DNA from: Xanthocytophaga flava
GTDB lineage: Bacteria; Bacteroidota; Bacteroidia; Cytophagales; 172606-1
DNA length: 64,000 nucleotides
NCBI GenBank assembly: GCA_030068525.1
Contig: JASJOS010000018.1
Span: 173,661 to 237,660, forward strand
Reading direction: 5' to 3'
Shown here: in pieces, positions 56,958-64,000 of the stretch
Layout: every line of letters begins with the position of its first letter
How positions within the stretch are numbered: position 1 is the stretch's first letter
Position numbers and translations under genes: made by a program
The notes under the pieces: model-generated
What the model was told of the DNA's origin: nothing
Seen by the model: the letters and a program-made list of their open reading frames with translations, nothing else
The model's database searches: none

Positions 56958-56985
56958 CCATCTATAGAAATCAAAGTGGATTGTT

Positions 56986-57732
56986 CTATCTGCTTCTTAA
57001 CTTGGATAATAAACGAAGTATTTCCAGATACAGCCATACCAACGTCACTAATAATCCAAAAGCACTATACCACTCCATATACTTAGGAACTCCCTGATGG
57101 GCTCCCTGCTCAATAAAATCAAAGTCCAGAGCCAGATTCAATGCAGCTACGACTACAACTACCAAACTGAATACAATTCCTACAGTAGAAGGTTCATTAA
57201 TCAACGGCATTTCAATATTAAAGAATCCTAATACAAAGGCCAAAAGATAAAAGACAGCTATTCCGGCAGTAGCAGCTACTACAATCATTCTGAATTTTTG
57301 AGTAACCTCAATAATCCGTGTTGCATACAAAAACAGCATTACGGCAAATACAGCAATAGTCAATACAATAGCTGTCGACACTAAGCCAGCAAATGCATGT
57401 TCATATATTAATGAGATGGCACCTAAAGCCAGGCCTTCCAATACAGCATATGCTGGAGCCAGGAACGGAGCCCATTCTTTCTTAAAAGTCAATACAATAC
57501 CTACCAGTAATCCACCAAATACGCCACCAATCATCATAGGAAAACCCAAAGCGTCATTTGATAACATAGCAAACCAGGAAAGAGCAGCAGCAGCTACAAG
57601 AATGATCAACAATGTAGCTGATTTATTAATAGCTCCCTGCATAGTCATTACATCAGAGTCATATGCAGTACCAGCCATCTGCTCAAAGGTAGAGGATTTC
57701 AGAGCTGGGTTTGATGATTTAAATAAAGACAT
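56986..57732 (-). CDS. Bax inhibitor-1/YccA family membrane protein
   Basis: The 248-residue protein has seven membrane helices between about residues 37 and 240, after a soluble N-terminus of about 35 residues (MSLFKSSNPALKSSTFEQMAGTAYDSDVMTMQGAINKSA). The family motifs ALEGLALGAIS and the closing GLLVTLVWLYLEILRLLSKL are present. YccA relatives modulate FtsH or calcium leak; the role here is not known. It is a single-gene unit with a clear terminator. Confidence 0.93.
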   Translation of the reverse strand: MSLFKSSNPALKSSTFEQMAGTAYDSDVMTMQGAINKSATLLIILVAAAALSWFAMLSNDALGFPMMIGGVFGGLLVGIVLTFKKEWAPFLAPAYAVLEGLALGAISLIYEHAFAGLVSTAIVLTIAVFAVMLFLYATRIIEVTQKFRMIVVAATAGIAVFYLLAFVLGFFNIEMPLINEPSTVGIVFSLVVVVVAALNLALDFDFIEQGAHQGVPKYMEWYSAFGLLVTLVWLYLEILRLLSKLRSR

Positions 57733-58127
57733 AGGTTAATAAAAATAGTAAAAGATAAACCTGGTAACACTTACAAAATAAAGTACTTATTAATGTTGTA
57801 TTATTTTAAAAGGTAACCATACAGACAAATATAAGCAAATAACAGACCAATCTTTGAATTGTCATCACTCTTTTATCTTAACAAAATATATCAGAGTTAG
57901 CTTCATATCCTATAATTTTGGCATTCTGAAAGACAATACTTTTTGAATGTAAATGGTGTCTGATAAAAATCTCTTCTCCAGAACAATAATACTGACATTT
58001 TTGCATTTACCTAAAATATTACTTTTGGAAATCTATAAAATCATTGCTAAAATTTACAATCATTCCTGCAAAAGAATATATTCGTAGGAAGTCTGTTTAT
58101 TTCCAGCATTTACTAATTAAGTCATAC
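57733..58127. other. Divergent intergenic region with promoter candidate
   Basis: These 395 bases separate divergent genes. The only recognisable site is the promoter at 58000-58027. The first 84 bases before the ATG of the AAA+ gene are open in frame but lack domain content. Confidence 0.45.
58000..58027 (+). promoter_or_regulatory. Promoter candidate of the TPR-AAA+ gene
   Basis: TTTG (58000-58003) and TACTTTTG (58020-58027) are 16 bases apart, slightly short of the usual 18-20. The predicted start near 58034 leaves a leader of about 94 bases before the ATG at 58128 and argues against the TTG at 58044. Confidence 0.4.
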
Positions 58128-59468
58128 ATGAATTACGCTGACATTATAAAAAACCTTCGTGAAGCTTTAATCTATTCTCCCAATAATGTTGTCTTGCGAA
58201 AACAACTTGCAGATATGTTGTACGGGCAAATGCTATATGAAGAAGCCGAACAGGAATACAAGGCTACTCTTAACTATGATCCCCATAATGAATCTGTAAA
58301 ACTGGGTTTAGCCCAAACATTTTATGCATTAAAAAAATACGATGCAGCATTGGTTGTAACAGAAGAATTGTTATCTCTCGGAAACAACGAAGCCGCACTA
58401 CTTATGTTATATTCCAGGCTTTTGTTTGAAAAACAATCCTATAAAGAAGCCTACGATCATTATAAAGTAGCGATAAGCAGCAATGGACACCTGCAGGACA
58501 AAGAATTTGAAGAGAAGTTGAATAAAGCCATTTCTACCAGTGGACAGGCTGTCTCAGTGAGTGTGCCTTCGGAAGAAACGGAAAAAGATTTTATTGAAAG
58601 AGATATGGAGCGTCCTACTGTTACGTTCAAAGAAGTAGGCGGGATGGATAAAGTTAAAGAAGAGATTTCACTGAAGGTAATTTACCCTATGCAGAATCCA
58701 CAGATTTATCAGGCTTATGGTAAAAAGATTGGGGGAGGTATTCTGATGTACGGCCCTCCTGGCTGTGGAAAAACATTACTGGCCAGAGCTACAGCTGGGG
58801 AGATCAAAGCAGGATTCATTTCTGTTGGCATCAATGATGTACTGGATATGTGGGTAGGAAACAGTGAAAAAAACCTGCACCAGATATTCCAGCAGGCACG
58901 TCGCAAGGCTCCTTGTGTATTGTTTTTTGACGAAGTAGACGCACTAGGTGCCAGTCGCTCAGATATGCGTCGCAGTGAAGGCAGATTCCTTATCAACCAG
59001 TTTCTAAATGAACTGGATGGAGTAGAATATTCCAATGAAGGGGTACTAGTCCTTGCAGCAACCAACTCGCCCTGGTATCTGGATGCCGCCTTCCGCCGTC
59101 CAGGCCGTTTTGACAGACTGATATTTGTACAGCCTCCGGATAAAGCAGCGCGTCTGGGAATCTTGCAAATACTACTTCGTGAGGTACCTACAGAAAATCT
59201 GGATCTGGAGCCCATTGCCAAAGCTACAGAAGATTTTTCAGGAGCTGATTTGAAAGCAGTGGTAGATCTTGCAGTGGAAGCAAAGATCACTGAGTCTTTT
59301 AAAACAGGTCGTCCAATGCCATTGACAACACAAGATTTAAAGGCTGCAACCAGCCGGCATGTACCAACAACCCGGGAATGGTTTAGTGCAGCTAAAAACT
59401 ATGCATTATATGCCAACGAAAGTGGCCTATACGATGATATTCTAAAGTACCTGAAAATAAAGAAATAA
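58128..59468 (+). CDS. TPR and AAA+ ATPase protein
   Basis: The 446-residue protein has three or so TPR units (about 1-130; LREALIYSPNNVVLRKQLADMLYGQMLYEEAEQEYKATLNYDP), a short linker, and one AAA+ module (about 165-400) of the Cdc48/FtsH-like clade. Motifs are Walker A GPPGCGKT (209-216), a pore-loop MWVGNSE, Walker B FFDEVDALG (Asp268-Glu269) and the arginine-finger region FRRPGRFDR. It has no protease domain or membrane helix. It is probably an unfoldase whose clients are chosen by the TPRs. Two TPR-membrane genes follow on the same strand. The ATG replaces an upstream TTG. Confidence 0.9.
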   Translation: MNYADIIKNLREALIYSPNNVVLRKQLADMLYGQMLYEEAEQEYKATLNYDPHNESVKLGLAQTFYALKKYDAALVVTEELLSLGNNEAALLMLYSRLLFEKQSYKEAYDHYKVAISSNGHLQDKEFEEKLNKAISTSGQAVSVSVPSEETEKDFIERDMERPTVTFKEVGGMDKVKEEISLKVIYPMQNPQIYQAYGKKIGGGILMYGPPGCGKTLLARATAGEIKAGFISVGINDVLDMWVGNSEKNLHQIFQQARRKAPCVLFFDEVDALGASRSDMRRSEGRFLINQFLNELDGVEYSNEGVLVLAATNSPWYLDAAFRRPGRFDRLIFVQPPDKAARLGILQILLREVPTENLDLEPIAKATEDFSGADLKAVVDLAVEAKITESFKTGRPMPLTTQDLKAATSRHVPTTREWFSAAKNYALYANESGLYDDILKYLKIKK

Positions 59469-59652
59469 TTCCTTTGTCAGATTTCATTCTCAGTTATCCA
59501 CTTTTCTGTTACTTTTAGATATACAATCCTCTTCAGCAATCAATCTGTATATTGCTGAAGAGGATTCAACTATTATCCATTTATTTCATTTGCTGTCTAT
59601 GTTTATGTAATATCCAAGGCATTACAAACAGCAAGCCATCAATACCAAACGA

Positions 59653-60801
59653 ATGTCTAACTCTTCTGACATTATTCTAAAACGGGCAGAGGTTCTGATT
59701 GATCAGGAGCGTTATGAACTAGCTGCCAAAGAACTCTATAAGATTTTAACAACAGAACCAGAACATGTGGATGCCATAGCCAATCTGGTTCGCAGTCTTA
59801 CCGGATCTTCTCAATACAGTGAAGCAAAACAATGGATTGAAAAACTACTCTATCTGGCACCCGACAGAGCCTACTTTTACTATCTGGCTGCCTTTGTCGA
59901 GGTACGAATCAAGGATTTTGATCTGGCAGAAAAACATATTCGAACAGCCATTCAATTAGAGCCAGACTGGGCTATGCATTTTGAGGTCCTGTCCCGAATC
60001 TATCAGCATCGTGGAAAATATGAAGAAGGATTAATCTATGCCAATGAAGGCTTGCGACTTGACCCTGACCACATAGATTGTCTGGATGCCCGATTATTTT
60101 CACTTTCTATGCTTGGTCATAAGGAAGAAGCATGGGCTACTATTAATCAAGCACTTAAACTTGAGCCAGAGAATCCTTATCTGAGAAGAGACATAGGTGT
60201 TGCTCTTATGCATCTTGGTGACTATGAAGCAGCTGAATATCATTTACAGGAAACCTTGCGTATTGAGCCATCTTATGAGGATGTACAAAAGCATCTAGGA
60301 AAAACCATTAAACAAAAACAATGGCCCTATAGAATCAGTCGTACAGCAAATGTTGTATTTAATCGGTTATTATCTCTCCCATCCCGATTGCCACATACAG
60401 AATATGGATATGCGCTACTTTCACTTCTCTTTATTGCTGTATTATTCGTATTTCTTTTTTTCAAACAGCAAACTATGGTATGGGCTCTACTCATACTCCC
60501 CCTGGGATGTTTGTTGTTTTTTATTTCCCTCTACCTGTTCCAGTTCCTATTCAACACTTTATGGAAACCGGTAATTTATATTTCCGACTTATGGCTCTAT
60601 ACACATAAGAAACATAAACACCTCTACCAGACAGAAAAACAAAAAGTAGTTCAAACCGGACAGTTAATTGGTATAGGAGTAATTCTCCTTGTCTTGTGCA
60701 TTATATTTGGGAAAAATGTTCCTTTGCTGGCATGGATTGTTCTCACTATAGTAGTTCTGTACTGGTATGGTAAACATAGTCAGAAAAATACAAGCAGCTA
60801 A
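59653..60801 (+). CDS. TPR protein with C-terminal membrane helices, paralogue 1
   Basis: The 382-residue protein has about six TPR units in residues 1-215 (LKRAEVLIDQERYELAAKELYKILTTEPEHVDAIANLVRSL, then AYFYYLAAFVEVRIKDFDLAEKHI and so on), followed by a hydrophobic C-terminal part with four helices (about 255-275, 280-305, 335-350 and 355-372). The TPRs would face the cytoplasm. It lies 184 bases downstream of the TPR-AAA+ gene and 32 bases before a paralogue of the same layout. Confidence 0.85.
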   Translation: MSNSSDIILKRAEVLIDQERYELAAKELYKILTTEPEHVDAIANLVRSLTGSSQYSEAKQWIEKLLYLAPDRAYFYYLAAFVEVRIKDFDLAEKHIRTAIQLEPDWAMHFEVLSRIYQHRGKYEEGLIYANEGLRLDPDHIDCLDARLFSLSMLGHKEEAWATINQALKLEPENPYLRRDIGVALMHLGDYEAAEYHLQETLRIEPSYEDVQKHLGKTIKQKQWPYRISRTANVVFNRLLSLPSRLPHTEYGYALLSLLFIAVLFVFLFFKQQTMVWALLILPLGCLLFFISLYLFQFLFNTLWKPVIYISDLWLYTHKKHKHLYQTEKQKVVQTGQLIGIGVILLVLCIIFGKNVPLLAWIVLTIVVLYWYGKHSQKNTSS

Positions 60802-60833
60802 ATTGGCTTATACTTATTTATACAACGATATCG

Positions 60834-62072
60834 ATGATTGCAAATCCTCATTTACAGCGTGCAGAAGTATTAATTGAACAAGGCAGGTATGATATGGCAG
60901 AAAAGGAGTTACGAAATCTGCTGGGTCAGGAACCTCAAAATACAGTAGCAATGCGCATGCTGGCAAACTGTTTATTACAAACGAACCGACATGCTGAGGC
61001 AGTACAGATTACTCAAACTCTCCTTACAATAGAACCCGATGAACCTTATAATCTCTATATTCATGCCATTGTATTATCAGAACTGGAAAAGTATAAGGAG
61101 GCAGAAAGCTTTATCCGACAGGCAATTGAAATGTATCCTCATGAAGCAGACTTCTTTCATGTACTATCCATTATATTTCTGAACCAAAAACGCTGGCAGG
61201 ACGCGTTGCAGTATGCAGATGAGGGTTTGAACATAGATCCTAATCATTTGGGTTGCCTCAATATTCGTACAACTGCACTAACCAAACTGAATCGCAAGCA
61301 GGAAGCCCTGGCTACGATTGAAGATGTACTGGAGCAAGATCCTGATAATGCATGGTCACATGCCAATGTAGGTTGGGCAAAGCTGGAACAAGGAAATCCT
61401 CAGGCAGCCAAAATTCATTTTGCAGAGGCACTTCGACTAAACCCCACAATGGAAATAGCAAGATCGGGTATGCTGGAAGCCTTAAAAGCTCAAAATTTCC
61501 TATATCGAATTTTCCTTCAATTCTTTTTCTGGCTTAATAGGCATCAGGGAAAAACACAGTGGGGAATCATTATTGGCATCTACATTCTCAACAGAATTCT
61601 AAATAAGGTATCTGATCAATATCCGTTTTTACGTCCTGTTGCTGTCTTAGTGACTTTTCTTATTTATCTGACATGGATTATCAATCCACTATTCAATCTC
61701 TTTCTGCGGTTAGATAAATATGGTAAACATATTCTGACAGACAAAGAAAAAGAAGGAGCCAACTGGGTAGGTACTTCACTAGGAATTGCTGTCTTATCTC
61801 TTGTAGGATGGTTTATATCTGATGAGTTATTGTTACTTGCCTTAACCATCTTTGGCGCAACTATGGTACTTCCATTATCCCGTTTCTTTGATGCTGTTAC
61901 ACCACGCGAAATACGTATATATAAACTCTATACGATAGGTCTGTCAGTGATAGGCTTTATTACACTGATAGGTATAGTACTTAATCAATCATGGATTGAA
62001 ACTACAGGTACCATCTATTTGATTGGTATTTTCCTTTTTGGCTGGATTGCCAATAGCATGATAATTAAATAA
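60834..62072 (+). CDS. TPR protein with C-terminal membrane helices, paralogue 2
   Basis: The 412-residue protein repeats the layout and much of the opening of the previous gene: LQRAEVLIEQGRYDMAEKELRNLLGQEPQNTVAMRMLANCLLQ compared with LKRAEVLIDQERYELAAKELYKILTTEPEHVDAIANLVRSL. TPR units fill about 1-205, then five or six membrane helices (about 240-410). It is a tandem duplicate that has diverged mainly in the membrane part. It ends at a strong terminator, so the AAA+ gene and both paralogues may form one unit. Confidence 0.85.
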   Translation: MIANPHLQRAEVLIEQGRYDMAEKELRNLLGQEPQNTVAMRMLANCLLQTNRHAEAVQITQTLLTIEPDEPYNLYIHAIVLSELEKYKEAESFIRQAIEMYPHEADFFHVLSIIFLNQKRWQDALQYADEGLNIDPNHLGCLNIRTTALTKLNRKQEALATIEDVLEQDPDNAWSHANVGWAKLEQGNPQAAKIHFAEALRLNPTMEIARSGMLEALKAQNFLYRIFLQFFFWLNRHQGKTQWGIIIGIYILNRILNKVSDQYPFLRPVAVLVTFLIYLTWIINPLFNLFLRLDKYGKHILTDKEKEGANWVGTSLGIAVLSLVGWFISDELLLLALTIFGATMVLPLSRFFDAVTPREIRIYKLYTIGLSVIGFITLIGIVLNQSWIETTGTIYLIGIFLFGWIANSMIIK

Positions 62073-62076
62073 AAAG

Positions 62077-62113
62077 CTTGTTGCTGAGTTTTTAAAACTC
62101 GGCAACAAGTTTT
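62077..62113. terminator. Bidirectional terminator
   Basis: CTTGTTGC (62077-62084), a T-G wobble pair and GAGTTTT pair with AAAACTC (62094-62100), G and GCAACAAG (62102-62109), followed by TTTT on the plus strand and AAAA preceding on the left. It separates the convergent TPR and small hypothetical genes. Confidence 0.9.
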
Positions 62114-62126
62114 ACTCTTCAAACTT

Positions 62127-62387
62127 TTAAGCTGTAAATTTGTCTATAGTCTCAGATAACTGGCTATAAATCTGTCCACAGGAAACGAAGAAACTTTTCT
62201 CAAGCACTTCTGTGTGCAATGTCTGTGTAGCTTCATCCCATGAATATTGTATAGAGATACCAAAAGGACCATTGATAACGCCACTGGTACCTTCGATACT
62301 AAAACCTTTTCTAGCTAATTCACCTTTTAGGGTTTCAAAAACAGATGGAGTTATTCCTGAAAATGATACGGGATCGCAAGCTGCCAT
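62127..62387 (-). CDS. Hypothetical protein, 86 residues
   Basis: The small soluble protein (MAACDPVSFSGITPSVFETLKGELARKGFSIEGTSG...) has an amphipathic helix pair and a beta segment (GPFGISIQYSWDEATQTLHTEVLEKSFFVSCGQIYSQLSETIDKF). The pattern resembles small beta-hairpin proteins seen in many Bacteroidota, but I cannot name the family. It has a clear ATG start and a shared terminator 14 bases past its stop. Confidence 0.7.
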   Translation of the reverse strand: MAACDPVSFSGITPSVFETLKGELARKGFSIEGTSGVINGPFGISIQYSWDEATQTLHTEVLEKSFFVSCGQIYSQLSETIDKFTA

Positions 62388-62537
62388 AAGTGTGTTAAAA
62401 TAAATTGGTAAAAAGATATGCTATTACGCATTGAAAAATATATGCCAGAAAGATACATGTTTTGTAACTTTCTAAAAACAGACTACTATTTTATTTGTCT
62501 TAGAATATAGTAGCTTCAAATTTAGATAGCACTTAGT

Positions 62538-63722
62538 TCAGGTAGCAGATTGATCTGTCTTTGCTCCCTTCTTTGTACCACTGTACATATCAAAGCGCAT
62601 AAACCGACACTCAAGAGGCCCATTAAATACCACTATTTTACGGGATGGCCTTAGTCCTACATGCTTTAAAGCATCCATATTGGAACTAATAATCCACGCT
62701 GTAGAACCACTATACTTTTTCTTAAAAGTATCTCCCATACTTTTGTATAAACCGTTGATATCTTCATCCTGGTCCATCCTTTCACCATAGGGAGGATTAA
62801 TAATAAGAACTCCAGGTTTCGAGGTAGGCTCAAAGTTCTCAAATGATTCATTATAGATAGTAATTACATCATCCAACTGTGCCCGTTTTATATTCTCTTT
62901 CGCCTTTCGTGCTACATTTCGTGAAATCTCAATACCAATCAACTCTATATTACTTGTATTTACTTTCTTCATAGAAGATTCATAAATCTTATCCCATAGA
63001 TTAGCATCATAATCTTTCCAGTGTTGAAACCCAAAGTCCTCTTGATAATAACCAGGAGGAATATTACAGGCAAGTAGAGCAGCCTCAATAAGAATAGTAC
63101 CTGATCCACACATAGGATTAATAAGAGGCGACTCTTTATCCCATCCACTTAAAAGCACTAACCCAGCAGCAAGAACCTCATTAATAGGAGCCAGATTTGT
63201 TTTGTCCCTATATCCTCTCTTGTGTAAAGAATCACCTGAACTATCTAAGGAGACAGTACAAACATCGTTTTTGATATGCAAGTTTATTCTCAAAGTAGGT
63301 TTATCCAGTTCTACAGAAGGCCGGGCACCAAATTTATCTCTGAACTGGTCTACAATAGCATCTTTAGCTTTTTGAGCTATAAACTGAGAGTGACTAAATA
63401 TATCAGTGCTTAACACACAGTCAATAGCTAGCGTATCTGTCACATCCAGATAGTCGGGCCAGTAAATCTTTTGGATTTCTTTATACAAATGTTGTTCATT
63501 CCGAACAGTAAACTCCTTAATAGGCTTGAGAATGCGTAACGCTGTACGAAGGTTCAGATTAGCCTTATACATAAAACCTTTATCACCACTAAAGCTAACG
63601 GCTCTGTTATGAACTTCTATTTCTTGTGCCCCTAGTTGAAGTAGTTCTTTAGCTAAAATGTCTTCAAGGCCAACGATGGTTTTGGCCAGCATCCGAAAAT
63701 TTGATAAGTGCTCTCTTGCCAT
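62538..63722 (-). CDS. THUMP-domain RNA guanine-N2 methyltransferase (RlmL N-terminal-like)
   Basis: The 394-residue protein has a THUMP domain (about 10-160) and a UPF0020-type class I methyltransferase (about 165-385). Motifs are NPMCGSGTILIEAALLACNIPPG (SAM site region), IGIEISRNVARKAKENIKRA and the catalytic NPPYGERM. It matches the family of 23S rRNA m2G2445 methyltransferases and older annotations as N6-adenine methylase. It lacks the second methyltransferase of E. coli RlmL. Its placement just downstream of an rRNA operon on the same strand fits an rRNA role, but this could be chance. Confidence 0.92.
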   Translation of the reverse strand: MAREHLSNFRMLAKTIVGLEDILAKELLQLGAQEIEVHNRAVSFSGDKGFMYKANLNLRTALRILKPIKEFTVRNEQHLYKEIQKIYWPDYLDVTDTLAIDCVLSTDIFSHSQFIAQKAKDAIVDQFRDKFGARPSVELDKPTLRINLHIKNDVCTVSLDSSGDSLHKRGYRDKTNLAPINEVLAAGLVLLSGWDKESPLINPMCGSGTILIEAALLACNIPPGYYQEDFGFQHWKDYDANLWDKIYESSMKKVNTSNIELIGIEISRNVARKAKENIKRAQLDDVITIYNESFENFEPTSKPGVLIINPPYGERMDQDEDINGLYKSMGDTFKKKYSGSTAWIISSNMDALKHVGLRPSRKIVVFNGPLECRFMRFDMYSGTKKGAKTDQSAT

Positions 63723-63829
63723 AATCGGCTTTCTAAATTAATACAGGCACAAAGATAGAGAGCTTCAATGTAAAAATAGTGATTGGGGAGTAAAAGTTGT
63801 ATACCAACATAGTGAACGTTATAAAACAG

Positions 63830-63858
63830 AAAACACTCACCTTGTGAGTGAGTGTTTT
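63830..63858 (-). terminator. rRNA operon terminator
   Basis: AAAACACTCAC (63830-63840) pairs perfectly with GTGAGTGTTTT (63848-63858). On the minus strand the stem follows the 5S gene by about 26 bases and is followed by CTGTTTTAT. Confidence 0.85.
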
Positions 63859-63884
63859 AGAAAATAATAAAGTGTAATAGTAAA

Positions 63885-63993
<109 letters not shown>

Positions 63994-64000
63994 CAATGTT

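Noticed and set aside
62538..63722. DNA N6-adenine methylase from a restriction system
   Set aside because: The THUMP domain and NPPYGERM motif indicate an RNA methyltransferase and no restriction subunit is nearby.

Overview
The window looks like chromosomal DNA from a Bacteroidota bacterium, most likely a soil or gliding Cytophagales member. This rests on several clues: AT-rich spacers with TAnnTTTG-type -7 promoter elements and almost no Shine-Dalgarno sequences; a beta-propeller histidine kinase; an FtsX permease with an N-terminal prefix domain next to a PadR regulator; a DUF6515-type protein; and two secreted GH20 hexosaminidases plus a GH128-like hydrolase. No phage, insertion sequence, CRISPR array or tRNA was found. 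The right edge enters an rRNA operon through its 5S gene, on the minus strand.

Layout. 1-8.3 kb (minus strand): a large secreted GH128-like hydrolase (cut by the window edge), a PepSY membrane protein, and an FtsX permease overlapping its padR gene; the spacers carry two kinds of dispersed hairpin repeats. 8.8-18.8 kb: a phytanoyl-CoA dioxygenase-like enzyme, then a GAF-GAF-AAA+-Fis activator divergent from an SDR gene and a complete RND efflux set (pump, adaptor, outer-membrane channel). The divergent spacer holds a striking double palindrome. 19.5-22 kb: an AhpD-like protein, an H-box protein without an ATPase domain, a lone receiver, and a DUF6515 protein. 22.4-33.5 kb: GH20-PA14 hexosaminidase, endonuclease V, a small secreted protein, a propeller sensor kinase and leuS. 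33.5-41.6 kb: mostly minus-strand small operons (unknown protein, TPR protein, alpha/beta hydrolase, degenerate aspartyl protease, ACT and monooxygenase genes divergent from an ArsR regulator, CbrC-like, lipoprotein, flavin amine oxidase). 41.8-53.2 kb: a second GH20, then the transglutaminase / ATP-grasp-alpha-E / transglutaminase-DUF2126 cluster and a tail-specific protease. 53.6-63.7 kb: a GAF sensor-like protein, small proteins, a Bax-inhibitor-1 protein, a TPR-AAA+ ATPase followed by two tandem TPR-membrane paralogues, and a THUMP methyltransferase.

How the genes fit together. The SDR and efflux genes look like an inducible export or detoxification unit under the divergent enhancer-binding activator. 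The H-box protein and receiver look like a split phosphorelay fed by an outside kinase. The ATP-grasp/transglutaminase cluster matches gene neighbourhoods predicted to make and cleave peptide bonds. Several coding units are bounded by strong, partly bidirectional hairpin terminators (9.6, 21.4, 43.7 and 62.1 kb). Start codons were moved from upstream TTG codons to internal ATGs for several genes (for example 3567-4838, 17397-18794, 27202-30531, 30666-33461, 58128-59468) because the signal peptide or conserved domain begins there.
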